Assembly (NCBI GenBank): GCA_964036315.1
Contig: OZ038479.1
Span: 59,547,746-59,611,745 of the forward strand
Direction of reading: 5' to 3'
DNA: 64,000 bases
DNA from: Acanthosepion esculentum
Lineage: Eukaryota > Mollusca > Cephalopoda > Sepiida > Sepiidae
The notes beneath the pieces were generated by a model that saw only the letters and a list, made by a program, of their open reading frames with translations, was not told the origin of the DNA and did not search any database. This document shows positions 54,601 through 64,000 of this stretch, in pieces; the first letter of the stretch is position 1; every line of letters starts with the position of its first letter. Made by a program: the position numbers and the translations under genes.

Positions 54601-57600
54601 AAACGATTGAACAGTATGTTAAGTAAACAACTTTACTCGGTAGGAAAATCCATAAACCTGGATATTTGAGCGACTATTATAGTCACTAAGTGACTATATA
54701 TGAGTTAATAATAAAAGAAAAGAAAATTAGCTATAAAAAAAAACGATTTTTAAGATAGTACCAGTAAAGTAGGTAATTTGAAAAATGAATGAAAAAAAAT
54801 GTAAAATATTTCATTTTTATTTTCAAAAGGGAGATGTTTCGTAATAATAGTTACAGTTGCTTCCTCCTTTACTCTTGTATTATTCGCGGTTTTTGTGTGT
54901 AAAAATTAAAAAATAAATAAATAAACAGTTAAAAAATATTGTCCAGTGAATAAGGTGTCTTTCTGTTTGGTGTGCCACTGTTATCAATGATCTTCGTCTT
55001 AGCCCACAGACGAAACACGATAAATAATGAATTGGAATAACGAACTAGACAAATATAAACATTTAAACAATATAAACAATTACTTTGTCTTGATTATTGC
55101 AGTGCTGTTGTTTCGTTTGTTTTTTTTTTTGTTTTTTTTTGCATGCTATATTGTGTGAGAAAATTAATGTCATTGACTTCACAGGCTTCCGTAAATGTTA
55201 TTTTCATTGTTTGTGATAAACACGCGTAGGGTAGCATGAAAGAGCAAACAAAACAAGTATCGTCGATGAGTGAAAGAAAAAGAAGGCAAGAATTTTTAAT
55301 ATAAAATTTTAGAAGCTTCGAAACTTTGGCTAAAAATTTTGTTTTCCTTGCATCAGTAGGTGACCATAAATTAGCATGGGAAATGTTAGCGTCTTTTTGC
55401 GGTCTAAAACCCATTGATTTGGAAAATCTAGCAAAAATCAAACAAACAAGTTGGATTTTAATTTAAATGAAATTTCACAAATGAATGAAATTAATTTTTA
55501 AAGATTTCTTTTTCAGAAAATCTTTGTAAATATATAACCTCAGTTAACCCCCGTTCCACTTATTTAATTCGATGAAATTTATTGGGGTTCATTCTTTTTT
55601 TGGGTCGCTTTTAGTAAGTAGCTAGCAGAAGGACTAGTTCCCGGAGAATTTAAATCACGAATCTTTTGATCAAATAGGTCACCTAGTTACCGAAAATCTG
55701 CTCTTAATTGTAAAATAAAAATATGCAATAAGACATTAATTAGAAACATTTTTGATTGTTTTTCATGGATTGTCGCACGAAAAAAACTGTTGGTGAATAA
55801 TGAGCTTTCTTTAGAGTTTACATTACAATGAATAATTGATTTTATTTTATCATTTTCGCAGTTAGGAAGTAATTTTTAAGTTAAACTATATTTACTAATC
55901 AGAAATGAAAAAGCTCACTACGATAATGAACACAAAACAAAGAATTTTTTAAAAATTTATTTTGTTTTACTTTTGTGTGTAACGTGTCGATTTTTGTAAT
56001 TACGGATGTCCAAACGCGATATCAGACAAATAAATTATAGTAAAATTAACATTTATTTTTGGTAACAATTCTTCTTAAAGAAAATGTAGAAATTCACTAG
56101 GTATTCATTGCAATTCTCACTGTTTTTTAAAACAATATTTAATATTTTAAAATGTTTGTTTTGTTGGTTTTTAGCTTTTGTTAGGAAGTTTAGGGCGATT
56201 GCTCCATTGATATTTATTCATTTTTTATTTTTACCCATGTGAGAATTTCTAATTTCTGCTTTATGAAAATTGAGAGGCAGTATAGGTGGAGGCTCGCTAG
56301 ATTCAGAAGTCGGACACTGGGTACGAAGGTCGCCGTCGGTGTGTCGATTGCAAGGTAGAAACGTCAGGCCTGAATTCTTTTCTATAACTGTATTCCTTTT
56401 TAAACACAAGGAACCAAATCTTGTCTAACACCGCTCAACTGACATAATCACACGGAAGATTTTCTCAAAAATAATTTCCCGTTTGTATCGTGTTTTTTCA
56501 ATTTCCTTATTTTGTTTTTTGTCGTACGTTTCAACTTCCACATTATTATAATCTGAACGAACAATACAAAAAACAGAAAAATCCCAACAAAATTATTTAA
56601 GCACAAAGAAATCATCCCGTTTTCTTTTTCTCATTGCATTTTCTGATTTGAAAGGTAAGTGCAAGAAGATATTTTCAGTAAAAAAAGAAATCGTTATTTA
56701 CTGCCGTGCCTCACCATTTTTTTATTTGTTGTGTTAGCTGTTACTGTTAGCAAAAAAAAAAAAAAAAAAAAATAACATTAAATTCAGGTGTCCTTTCATC
56801 ATCATTTCATTTTGAAGAAATAATATTTTTAAACCGCACCCCAAAGGAAATTAGTTGGATATTGCTATTTCGCTTTGAAGTTTTTATTTTGTTTTAATAC
56901 TGAGTAAAGTGAATTTGGACATCCATAACAAAACAGTATCTCTTAAACTTAGCTTCGTCATGACCTTTTCAATTTTAAATAAAAAAATTCAATGTTATTC
57001 TCTTTAAAATTTGTTAGGTTAAAAATTTAATTGGAAAGATTATGAATCCAAATGATATTTTTTTTAATGGAGTTAGGATGATTTTCGACTTTATATGTTT
57101 GTAATGTACTGAACAAGCAATACAAAAATTGGTTAGGTTAACAAAAAAATCATGAGAAAATTATTTGAACAAAAAAAATCTCGTTTTTTATTATCATTGT
57201 ATTTTCTTGAGTGAAACGTAGGTACCTCGAAAAAATTTGTTCAAAAAGAGCATAGCATGATGAAAGAGAGCCTTTAAACTTGATGAAAATATTTTTTACT
57301 GTCTAAATATTATTATCAAGTGTAAAGCTCAAAGTATTTTTTGGGTATATTTTTACATTTTTTAATCATTCCTCTCCTAGCATGTCCGAAATTTTCGTTA
57401 AAAATCGTTTTTTTTTTTTGTTTTTTTTTGAGTCAGCAAAATTAACAGAAAATCGATATTATAATAAATATAAAAAAATATTTTTGCCATGCCTTTAAAG
57501 GAAAAAATATAATAACTTCCATCATTTGTGAATAGTTTCTGAAAGTTTCATTAAAATCCAATAATTATTTTTATTTTTGCAAGATTTTCCAAATTAATGT

Positions 57601-57810
57601 CTGTCATACAAAAAAAAAAACCGCTAAAATGTTATTTAGTAGTTCCACTGATACAAAGCGAAGCAAGTTTTGTTTTAATCAAAAGTTAGAATGTTCTAAA
57701 AAGAAGGAAAATTTTTTTAAAATTCTTTATTCTTTCCTCTTAATATTAACAAACATTTTGATAAAATTTTATTTTCGTCAAGTTTGATGTCTTTTTCATC
57801 ATGCTATGCT
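51680..57810. repeat. Segmental duplicate, copy B
   Basis: Counterpart of 33675-41835 (see there). It lacks the 297-bp element, the SINE and the spacer at 37012-37800. It holds R1 copies at about 55340-55960 (+) and 57235-57420 (+), and 57470-57835 (-). Only the Penelope-like fragment shows coding traces. Confidence 0.8.
52727..53095 (-). pseudogene. Penelope-like GIY-YIG endonuclease fragment, copy B
   Basis: Same fragment as copy A: PALPPSNQCNETVWCLKHCS, KQVLQNRLEEHEVVFRGEI, SGIADHV and stop, then the frame-shifted SAMWNEVKILDREEHWRVRC. Over 361 bp it differs from copy A by one substitution and two 3-base indels (Lys gained before QVLQ, one Glu fewer in EEHE), both keeping the frame. The surrounding duplicate differs by roughly 8-10%. 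Confidence 0.65.
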
Positions 57811-58037
57811 TTTTTTTAGTGATCTCATCGAGGTACTTAAGTGAAATGTAAGTGGAAGAACCTTGGTAACACAAAAAATTATAAAAATGAAGACCCCAAA
57901 GTTGATGAAAATAAAGTTTCATTGTCAAAACATAAGTATCTCCACCAATTCACCGATAAAACAGCATAGCATGATGAAAAAGGCCCCAAGCTTAATAAAA
58001 AAGAAATTTTATCATCAAAAATCTCGTTATTGTAGGG

Positions 58038-60566
58038 TAGGTATGTTCACTGAATTTTCAATACCTAAGGTTTAAAATGAATTTTTGAAAATGAAAAAGC
58101 ATTCTTGGAGATTTCATTTTCACTTTCATTGAAAGCTAAATGATTAAATTTATTATTTCCAGTAAGTAAAATATTCGGGTGTATAGATTGGAATGTCAAA
58201 TATTTGCTTGATTTAAAAAAATTTTCATAAAAGCAGCCATTTTCTTAATTTTAAGATTTATGTAAACAAAACAAAATTATTGGTTTTAAAAATCTTCCAA
58301 AAATAAAATATATATTTGTGACGTGTTATTTGAGTAAAATTAGCAAATTAAAGCTAAATTGATTTGATTTGAAATAAATATTACTTATAGCATAAAAAAG
58401 TAATATACAAGCATTTCTTAATGATGGGTTGTATTTTTCTTTGATATTTATTGATGTATCAATAAGGTCTGATTTGATGACAGCTGGTATGGATGACCAG
58501 AATGACATCAGTTTATAAAATCTAAGTGAATGCATTTTTTTTTAACTACCTAGTAATTTTTACAAATTAACATATTTTCAGCAAATATTGAATATGTTAT
58601 TGACTTTTATTTACGTTTCAAGATGCTTTATGAAATTTGTTTTGTCTCTAGGTTCTTAAATTTACTAACTTAAACAAAAATTACTTAATTGAAGTATAAC
58701 CCAAACTAAAATAAATACATAAAATAAAAATATTTAGTGAAATAGTAATGAAAAAAGTAAAACTTGAAATTTCAAAGGGATGATTTGTAAAGATGTTAAT
58801 GATGAAACAGAACTGAATAATGAAATTGAATGAATTGCAGAGTGCCAGACGACTATAAATTCATGTGACCTTTTAAAGAATAATATCATTTATGGCTTAC
58901 CATAGAAATTGGGAACATATATACACTAAATTTTTTTAGAAAATATTTGGGTACAAATGATTGTTATGAGCTTTTCAGTATTTGATTCGTAAATGTACAT
59001 TTCACTTAACAATATCACCAAACTGCTGCCTTGAAGCAATGCAGAATTTTAAACGATTTTTTAATATTATAAATTATTTAAAATTTTTACAAAATGAAAA
59101 CACTCTTTGTAAAAATTCATCAAAAAAAATTTTTTTCTGAAGACAATAGAGTCCATAATAAATCTTACTTATCAAAGCAACTAAAAGCTTTCCTAATTAA
59201 AGAATTTCATAGTTTTCAGAGCAGATTTTCAGTGGAAAGGTGAACTGTTTTACAAAAAAAGTTTAATGATTTACTTTCTCTAAGGAGTCCTGCTTTTTAA
59301 CTAAAAAACATCCCCTTCCTAAAAATTGAATTTCTCAAAATTTCATGACATAAAGTGGATGTCATGAAAGTTTCATTAAAATCTGACAATTATTGGATTT
59401 TTGCAAGAATTTTCAAGTCTGTGTTTTTTCACCGGAAAAAGTAAAAAAAAAAACAAAACAGTATTTTTAACCAAAATTTTGAATGTGCTAGAAAGGATTA
59501 AAAAATTTTGAGAAATAATAAAAAAAATATTTTGGTCTTTCCTCTTAATAATAACATAAACATTTGGATGACAAAAGTTTGTTTTTATTGAGTTTGGGAC
59601 TTTTTTCATCATGCTATGCTGCTTTTTTCCGTGAAAAAGTTGAGGTACCTATTATAGGGACTTTCAATATTTTGCTAAAAAATAGCATACCCTGATGAGA
59701 AAAGGCCTCAAACTTAACAATACTTATACTACTACTATTAATTTATCATTAATGTCTTTACAAATCATCCCTTCAAAATTTCAAAGTAAGTTTTAAATTT
59801 AAAGTACTATAAAAATTTAATAATAAAATAGCCATCATGATAAAAATAATAAATAAAATACCATAAAATTTCATAAATTATTGATTTCTATCATGGTATT
59901 ATATGTCAGTTATCAAATTTTAAAATTAATCTAAGAAAATTTTATATTTTCAATTTTATTATTTTTTCATAAAGCATCTTCAGACATAACTAAAAGTCAA
60001 TAAAATATTAGATAATTGCTGAAAATATGTTAATTTGTAAAATTTACTAGGTAGTCAAAATCAAAAAATGGATTCACTTAGATTTCATAAATTTGTCAAT
60101 TCTGGTCACCCATACTAGCTGTCATCACCTTGTAACTCATCAGTGATGTCAATAATGTCAATAAAGACATGATCAAAAGACCTGTTGTTAAGAAATGCTT
60201 ATATACTATATTTTTATGATATAAGAAAGTAATATTTGTTTCAGATCAGATTTAAATTTGCTAATTTTGCTCAAATAATGTGTCACAAATATAAGTTTAT
60301 TTTTGGAAGATTTTAAAAGTTGATATTTTTGTTTTGTTTACAAATTTCTTAAAATTAAGAAATGGCTGCTTTTAAGAAAATTTTCTTAAATTGGCCAAAA
60401 AGTTGATATTCCAATCTATATAAGTTTCATTTTAAATACACCAGAATATTTTAATTACTGGAAATAGTAAATTTAATCATTTAGCTTTCAATTAAATCTT
60501 CAAGAATGCTTTTTCATTTTAAAAATTAATTTTAAATATTAAGCATCGAAAATTCAGTGGAGGTAC
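58038..60566. repeat. Very long inverted repeat (about 0.8-kb arms)
   Basis: Left arm about 58038-58815 and right arm about 59740-60566. Paired blocks include 'TCACTGAATTTTC', 'AAAAAGCATTCTTG', 'GCAGCCATTT', 'AAAATCTTCCAAAAATAAA', 'GTGACCAGAAT'-type, 'TCTAAGTGAAT', 'CAAATTAACATATTTTCAGCAA', 'AAGATGCTTTATGAAA' and 'GGGATGATTTGTAAAGA'. Arm identity is about 80% by eye. The right arm begins next to GGTACCT (60563). The 0.9-kb centre holds a minus-oriented R1 copy (about 58960-59660). There is no ORF of note. Confidence 0.8.
58960..59660 (-). repeat. R1 repeat copy, minus orientation
   Basis: Blocks from 'CATTTCACTTAACAATATCACC' to 'TTTTTTCATCATGCTATGCTG' and GAGGTACCTATTATA at 59641. It lies in the centre of the long inverted repeat. 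Confidence 0.7.
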
Positions 60567-60599
60567 CTAATTTTATGGCAATTTTGCTGACTTACAAAA

Positions 60600-61690
60600 A
60601 ACAAAATTTTTAACTAAACTTTCGGATGTGGTAGGAAGGATTAAAAAATGTAAAAATTAATCAAAAAGTACTTTGGTCTTTCCTTTTAATAAAACATAAA
60701 CATTTAGCCTATAAAAAATTGTTTTCATCAAGTTTGGGGCCTTTTTTCATTAGGGTATGCTCTTTATTAGCGAATTTGTGGAGATACCTAATTAAGAAGA
60801 AAGTTCAAAGTATTTTTTTGATTATTAAATTTTTCAATCCTTTCTTGCTATTTTGAAATTTTTGTTAAGAATCTTGTTTTTATTTTTTTATGTGTCAATT
60901 ATCAGCTAAAGATTACTATGTGTGTTTTAGTGCCTTTTTCCAGTAGAAAACACATTGATCTGGAAATTCTTGCAAAAATCAAATAATTGTCATATTTTAA
61001 TAAGACTTTCAGGAATTATTCAGAAATTATTTAAAAAAATTATTTTTTAGAAAATCTTCGTAAAAAGTTTTGTTTTACATCCATTACTTCCACTTAATTT
61101 TATGAAATATCAAGAAATTAAAATTTGATCCTTTATTATTTCCAGTAAGCTTGTTATTTCAAATAGAAATTATATTGATTGGAATAGCAACTTTTCAGTT
61201 GCTTTCAGAAACTGGGCCATTCTTTTAACATTTTGAGTAATATTAGCTGATTTAAAGCATAATTAATCTGATTTGAAAAAATATTATTTTAAGTTTAAAA
61301 TAAGAGAAACAGATTCTTAAAACAAACAGTAGCAGTGATTACACACTTATCTTGTAGATCATATAACAAGTGATGATAAAATGTCAACATTTTTACTGTT
61401 GTTCTACAGAGATTTTATTTGATTAAATATAATTTTAAAAAATGATGGGTGAGCACCTTTTTTATATAATTTTTCAAGTACTCAGCAATCTTAAAAATGT
61501 TGGAAAATATTCACCATAAACTAATTTTAGGAATGTCGACTTTAAATTTACTACAGTCATTGCTTTTGTTTTCTGATAATGTTGTGTATGGTTGACTATA
61601 CTTCCAAAAATGAGCACATTTATATACATAAAAAAATTCAAACTTCTTTTAAAAATTTTGGAGCTTGAACACTGGTATTAAGCTTGAACA
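60600..61690. repeat. R1 repeat fragments in both orientations
   Basis: Minus fragment about 60600-60790 ('TCATCAAGTTTGGGGCC', 'GGAGATACCTAATT'), then plus fragment about 60800-61140 ('TGATCTGGAAATTCTTGCAA', 'TCATATTTTAATAAGACTTTC'), then a minus fragment about 61500-61660 ending at the gypsy element. No gene. Confidence 0.6.
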
Positions 61691-61745
61691 AGCTTGTGTG
61701 TTGCTGTTGTTCTGGCTGTAAGGCGTCCAGTGCAGTATGGAGCTT

Positions 61746-62446
61746 TCAACTCGTGTGTGCTTCTGCTGGGCCATTCCTCATTGCTCCATTTGGTATTGAT
61801 GGGTAAGAAAGGGGGGAAGTATGCAGTGTCTCCTCTGCTGTTGCTCCCTCCCACTTTGCTTTAAGTAGAGCATGTTTGAACGTGACCTCAAAACATTCAG
61901 CTTGACCACTGGATTGTGGATGTAAAGTAGCGCTCAGCTGTGTATGATACATCATGAGATGCTGAAGTGACAGAACAACTCTGATTTAAATTGTGACCCA
62001 TTGTGTTTCATGCAGGTTGCAATTGTTGAACAAGTGTCCATGTGTTGCATCGGGAAGATTTCTGGCCATTTGGAATGGGCATCTACAGCTACAAGAAAAC
62101 TGAAGCCATTGATAGGTTCATAAAAATCAATGTGCACCTGAGACCATAGTTACTCTGGATATGTCCAGTGTGAGTCAACAATCCAAGGTGAATTTTTCTG
62201 TGCTTTCATGCATTGGATGCAACACTTAACAGCATGTTCTACGTCTGTGTCTATGTTATGTCAATAGACCACACTGCAGGCTATGGCTTTCATCCAGTTA
62301 ATACCTGGGTGTCCTGAATGTTGTTTCAGAACTGCCTGTCTGAGCTTAGTGGGATCAACAATATGATCTGTGAACATCAGACAATCATCAGTTACCAATA
62401 GAGAGTCTCTGATGCTGAAACTGTTGAAAGACTCCTGTGGGACCAT
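61746..62446 (-). pseudogene. Gypsy element 3 integrase relic
   Basis: On the minus strand, IVDPTKLRQAVLKQHSGHPG is from the zinc-binding HHCC region (62360-62290). The core continues with HIDFYEPINGFSFLVAVDAH and SKWPEIFPMQHMDTCSTIA (62137-62010). There it jumps from CSTIA to HNGSQFKSELF, so roughly 25 residues including part of the second catalytic region are deleted. ATLHPQSSGQAECFEVTFKH (61930-61870) carries the Glu-region motif, with Cys for the usual Arg. It ends in YPSIPNGAMRNGPAEA. Inactive. Confidence 0.8.
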
Positions 62447-62490
62447 GAATGCCAGAGAAACTTGACAACTTTTTGTATGATTGAGTCTTG

Positions 62491-63136
62491 TTATGTTTCC
62501 TGTTTTATGTCAACACTTGTCACAGGAATTGTTCTGATGCAATCAGTGAGCATGTGTTTGAGATTGTCTTCAACACTGATGGCAGCATCATTTAGCACTG
62601 TTTGTATACTGATGAGGCATGATAAGGCATCAGCCTGACCAAATTCCATTGTCTTGCAATACTGGATGTTAAAATCGTACCCCAATAATGTGGTTGCCCA
62701 ATGTTTTAATTGACTAGCTGAGTATACAGGGATATCTTTTTTTTTTTTATCCAAATATAGAAAGTAATTACTTATTATCCATCAGAAGTGTGTTATGGAA
62801 TTGCTTCACTGCAAAAATTAGTGCAAGAGCTTCCTTTGCCACTTGGCTGTAGTTATGTTCAGCAGCTGTCAGGGACCTAGTTGCATGCATGATCGCTTTC
62901 TCAGGTCTGTCTGTGAATAGGTTTGATATTGCTGCTCCCACACCATGACTTGAAGCATCAGCTACCAACACTATCTTCTGTGTTGGTTTGAAATGTAGTA
63001 GGTCTGAGTTTAACAATGGTTTGATTTTGTCAAAAGATTGTTGGCAGGAACATTTGTTGTCTTTCACCATCAGTTTGTTGAATGATGACTTAATTTGGTG
63101 AAATGAAGGTAGGAAATTACCATAGTGACTCACCAA
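62491..63136 (-). pseudogene. Gypsy element 3 RNase H relic
   Basis: SHYGNFLPSFHQIKSSFNKL begins the connection region. VLVADASSHGVGAAISNLF has the first catalytic Asp. EKAIMHATRSLTAAEHNYSQ and KEALALIFAVKQFH hold the Glu. After a break come PVYSASQLKHWATTLLGYDF and EFGQADALSCLIS, the conserved end with the last Asp. A short insertion or deletion around 62755-62770 removes the LTDHKPL block. Confidence 0.8.
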
Positions 63137-63349
63137 CTTGAGACCTGAGCATCAACTACTGACTTCTGTTGGGGGCGGCATTTGCTGAATAGTAGCAACA
63201 TTTGCATGACCTGGATGGCGGCCTTCTTTATCAAATATAAACTCAGATATTTTATTGTTGGTAAGTAAAACTGGCACTTTTCCGGTCAGTGATGGAAACA
63301 AAAGACTTGAATGTATGTGGGGACATTACTGACCCATTCTGTTAATTCA

Positions 63350-63993
63350 TTATTTGATTGACCGACAACTATAATATCATCTATGTTCACAGCTGCACCT
63401 TCAACCCCTGTTAACATTATATCTATGATCTGATGGAATATGATATGCGACTGTTTTTACTCCAAAAACAAACTTTGTAAATTGGAATAATCCATGATGC
63501 ATGTTAATGATAAGCAGTTCTCTGGCAGCTTTAGAAACTTCCACCTGTAGATTGGCATCTCTGAGATGTAGTTTTGCAAAGCCAGTTCCACCATTGAGTA
63601 TGGTGAAGAGATTATCTGGAGCTGGTAATATATATTGGTGGTCCTCAATTGCTGTGCTGAACCCAGTTGAAATATCAGCACACAATCAAATTGGGCCATT
63701 GACTTTTTTAACCACTACAATGGGTGCTGCCCACTCTGAAATTCTTCAGGTTTGATAACTTTCATTTCTTCCAGATGTTTTAATGGTATTTGTTGTTTGG
63801 GTTGGAAGACAGGTTTAGCAGATGGTTTGAGTGTGAATGTAGCTTCTGCCTGAGTGCAGCATCCCAGGTCATTGGTGAAAACTGCAGAAAATTTACTGAT
63901 CAGTAATGGTGCCTTGGGATGAAGGTCTGGATACCACATTGCACATAGAATTGAATGGAGTGTCTGAAAGACCCAGTGACTCAATAAAATCAA
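63350..63993 (-). pseudogene. Gypsy element 3 reverse transcriptase relic
   Basis: LLISKFSAVFTNDLGCCTQA and TFTLKPSAKPVFQPKQQIPL lie before the RT fingers (63890-63770). Then come VCADISTGFSTAIEDHQYIL, NLFTILNGGTGFAKLHLRDA and GLFQFTKFVFGVKT (63685-63450). The active site is NIDDIIVVGQSN near 63385-63350, in another frame. The first palm Asp is in LHLRDA (usually LDLxDAY), where Tyr is replaced by Asn. Confidence 0.8.
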
Positions 63994-64000
63994 GTTCCAA

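Larger units (their letters stand above)
61690..64000 (-). mobile_element. Ty3/gypsy retrotransposon 3, running off the window
   Basis: Minus-strand pol of a third gypsy family. In coding order: RT from the window edge to about 63350, RNase H 63136-62491, integrase 62446-61746. The 5' part lies beyond 64000. The 3' LTR was not identified before the R1 sequence at 61680. Stops and frameshifts separate the blocks, and part of the integrase core is deleted. Confidence 0.85.

Overview
The window looks like a stretch of a repeat-rich animal genome, most likely a coleoid cephalopod (octopus). This is inference. It rests on several single-exon arrays of near-identical C2H2 zinc fingers, very AT-rich spacers, long (TA)n microsatellites, and decayed Ty3/gypsy, LINE, Penelope-like, Helitron, Tc1/mariner and tRNA-SINE sequences. 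There is no prokaryotic organisation, and no intact gene other than the zinc-finger genes was recognised.

Zinc-finger cluster. Three intact plus-strand genes lie at 3198-4556 (16 fingers), 21881-22750 (10 fingers) and 44853-46388 (18 fingers). Each is one coding exon starting MET(D/Y)IRK. A 3' splice site of the form TTGTTCACAG precedes each start by 250-300 bp, an in-frame stop sits just upstream of each ATG, a tail of dead fingers follows each stop, and each ends in a related 3' UTR with AATAAA. A fourth unit (about 28912-29700) keeps only the dead tail and 3' UTR. The genes are paralogues made by segmental duplication. The finger framework is nearly constant and the DNA-contact positions vary.

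Layout. 1-2445: alternately oriented copies of an abundant AT-rich repeat, here called R1. 2630-5100: ZNF unit 1. 6552-7330: Ty3/gypsy protease-RT relic (minus). 7579-12650: a second decayed Ty3/gypsy element (minus) with both LTRs, split by a deleted Tc1/mariner element with 29-bp inverted ends and TA duplications (10046-10934). 12890-14190: relic of a repetitive protein family of unknown function. 15199-15600: LINE 3' fragment. 16075-17460: palindromic and tandem repeats. 18580-20540: R1 copies and a TTAA-flanked inverted-repeat element. 21390-23520: ZNF unit 2. 24350-28345: R1 copies, one split by a LINE fragment. 28912-30300: decayed ZNF unit. 31080-33540: an unidentified insertion. About 33675-41835 and 51680-57810: a pair of diverged segmental duplicates, each carrying a Penelope-like endonuclease fragment. 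44300-47660: ZNF unit 3. 47816-50340: Helitron relic with histone-type stem-loops. 58038-60566: a very long inverted repeat. 61690-64000: a third Ty3/gypsy element (minus) running off the window.

How it fits together. The only likely functional products are three C2H2 DNA-binding proteins of one young family. The rest is decayed mobile DNA that dates the duplications: some insertions are shared by the duplicates and others are private. The best unexplained signals are a 361-bp Penelope-derived block that is almost identical between two duplicates whose flanks differ by roughly 8-10%, a run of four histone-3'-end-like hairpins, a conserved 12-codon upstream ORF in two ZNF genes, and a roughly 0.8-kb-arm inverted repeat.
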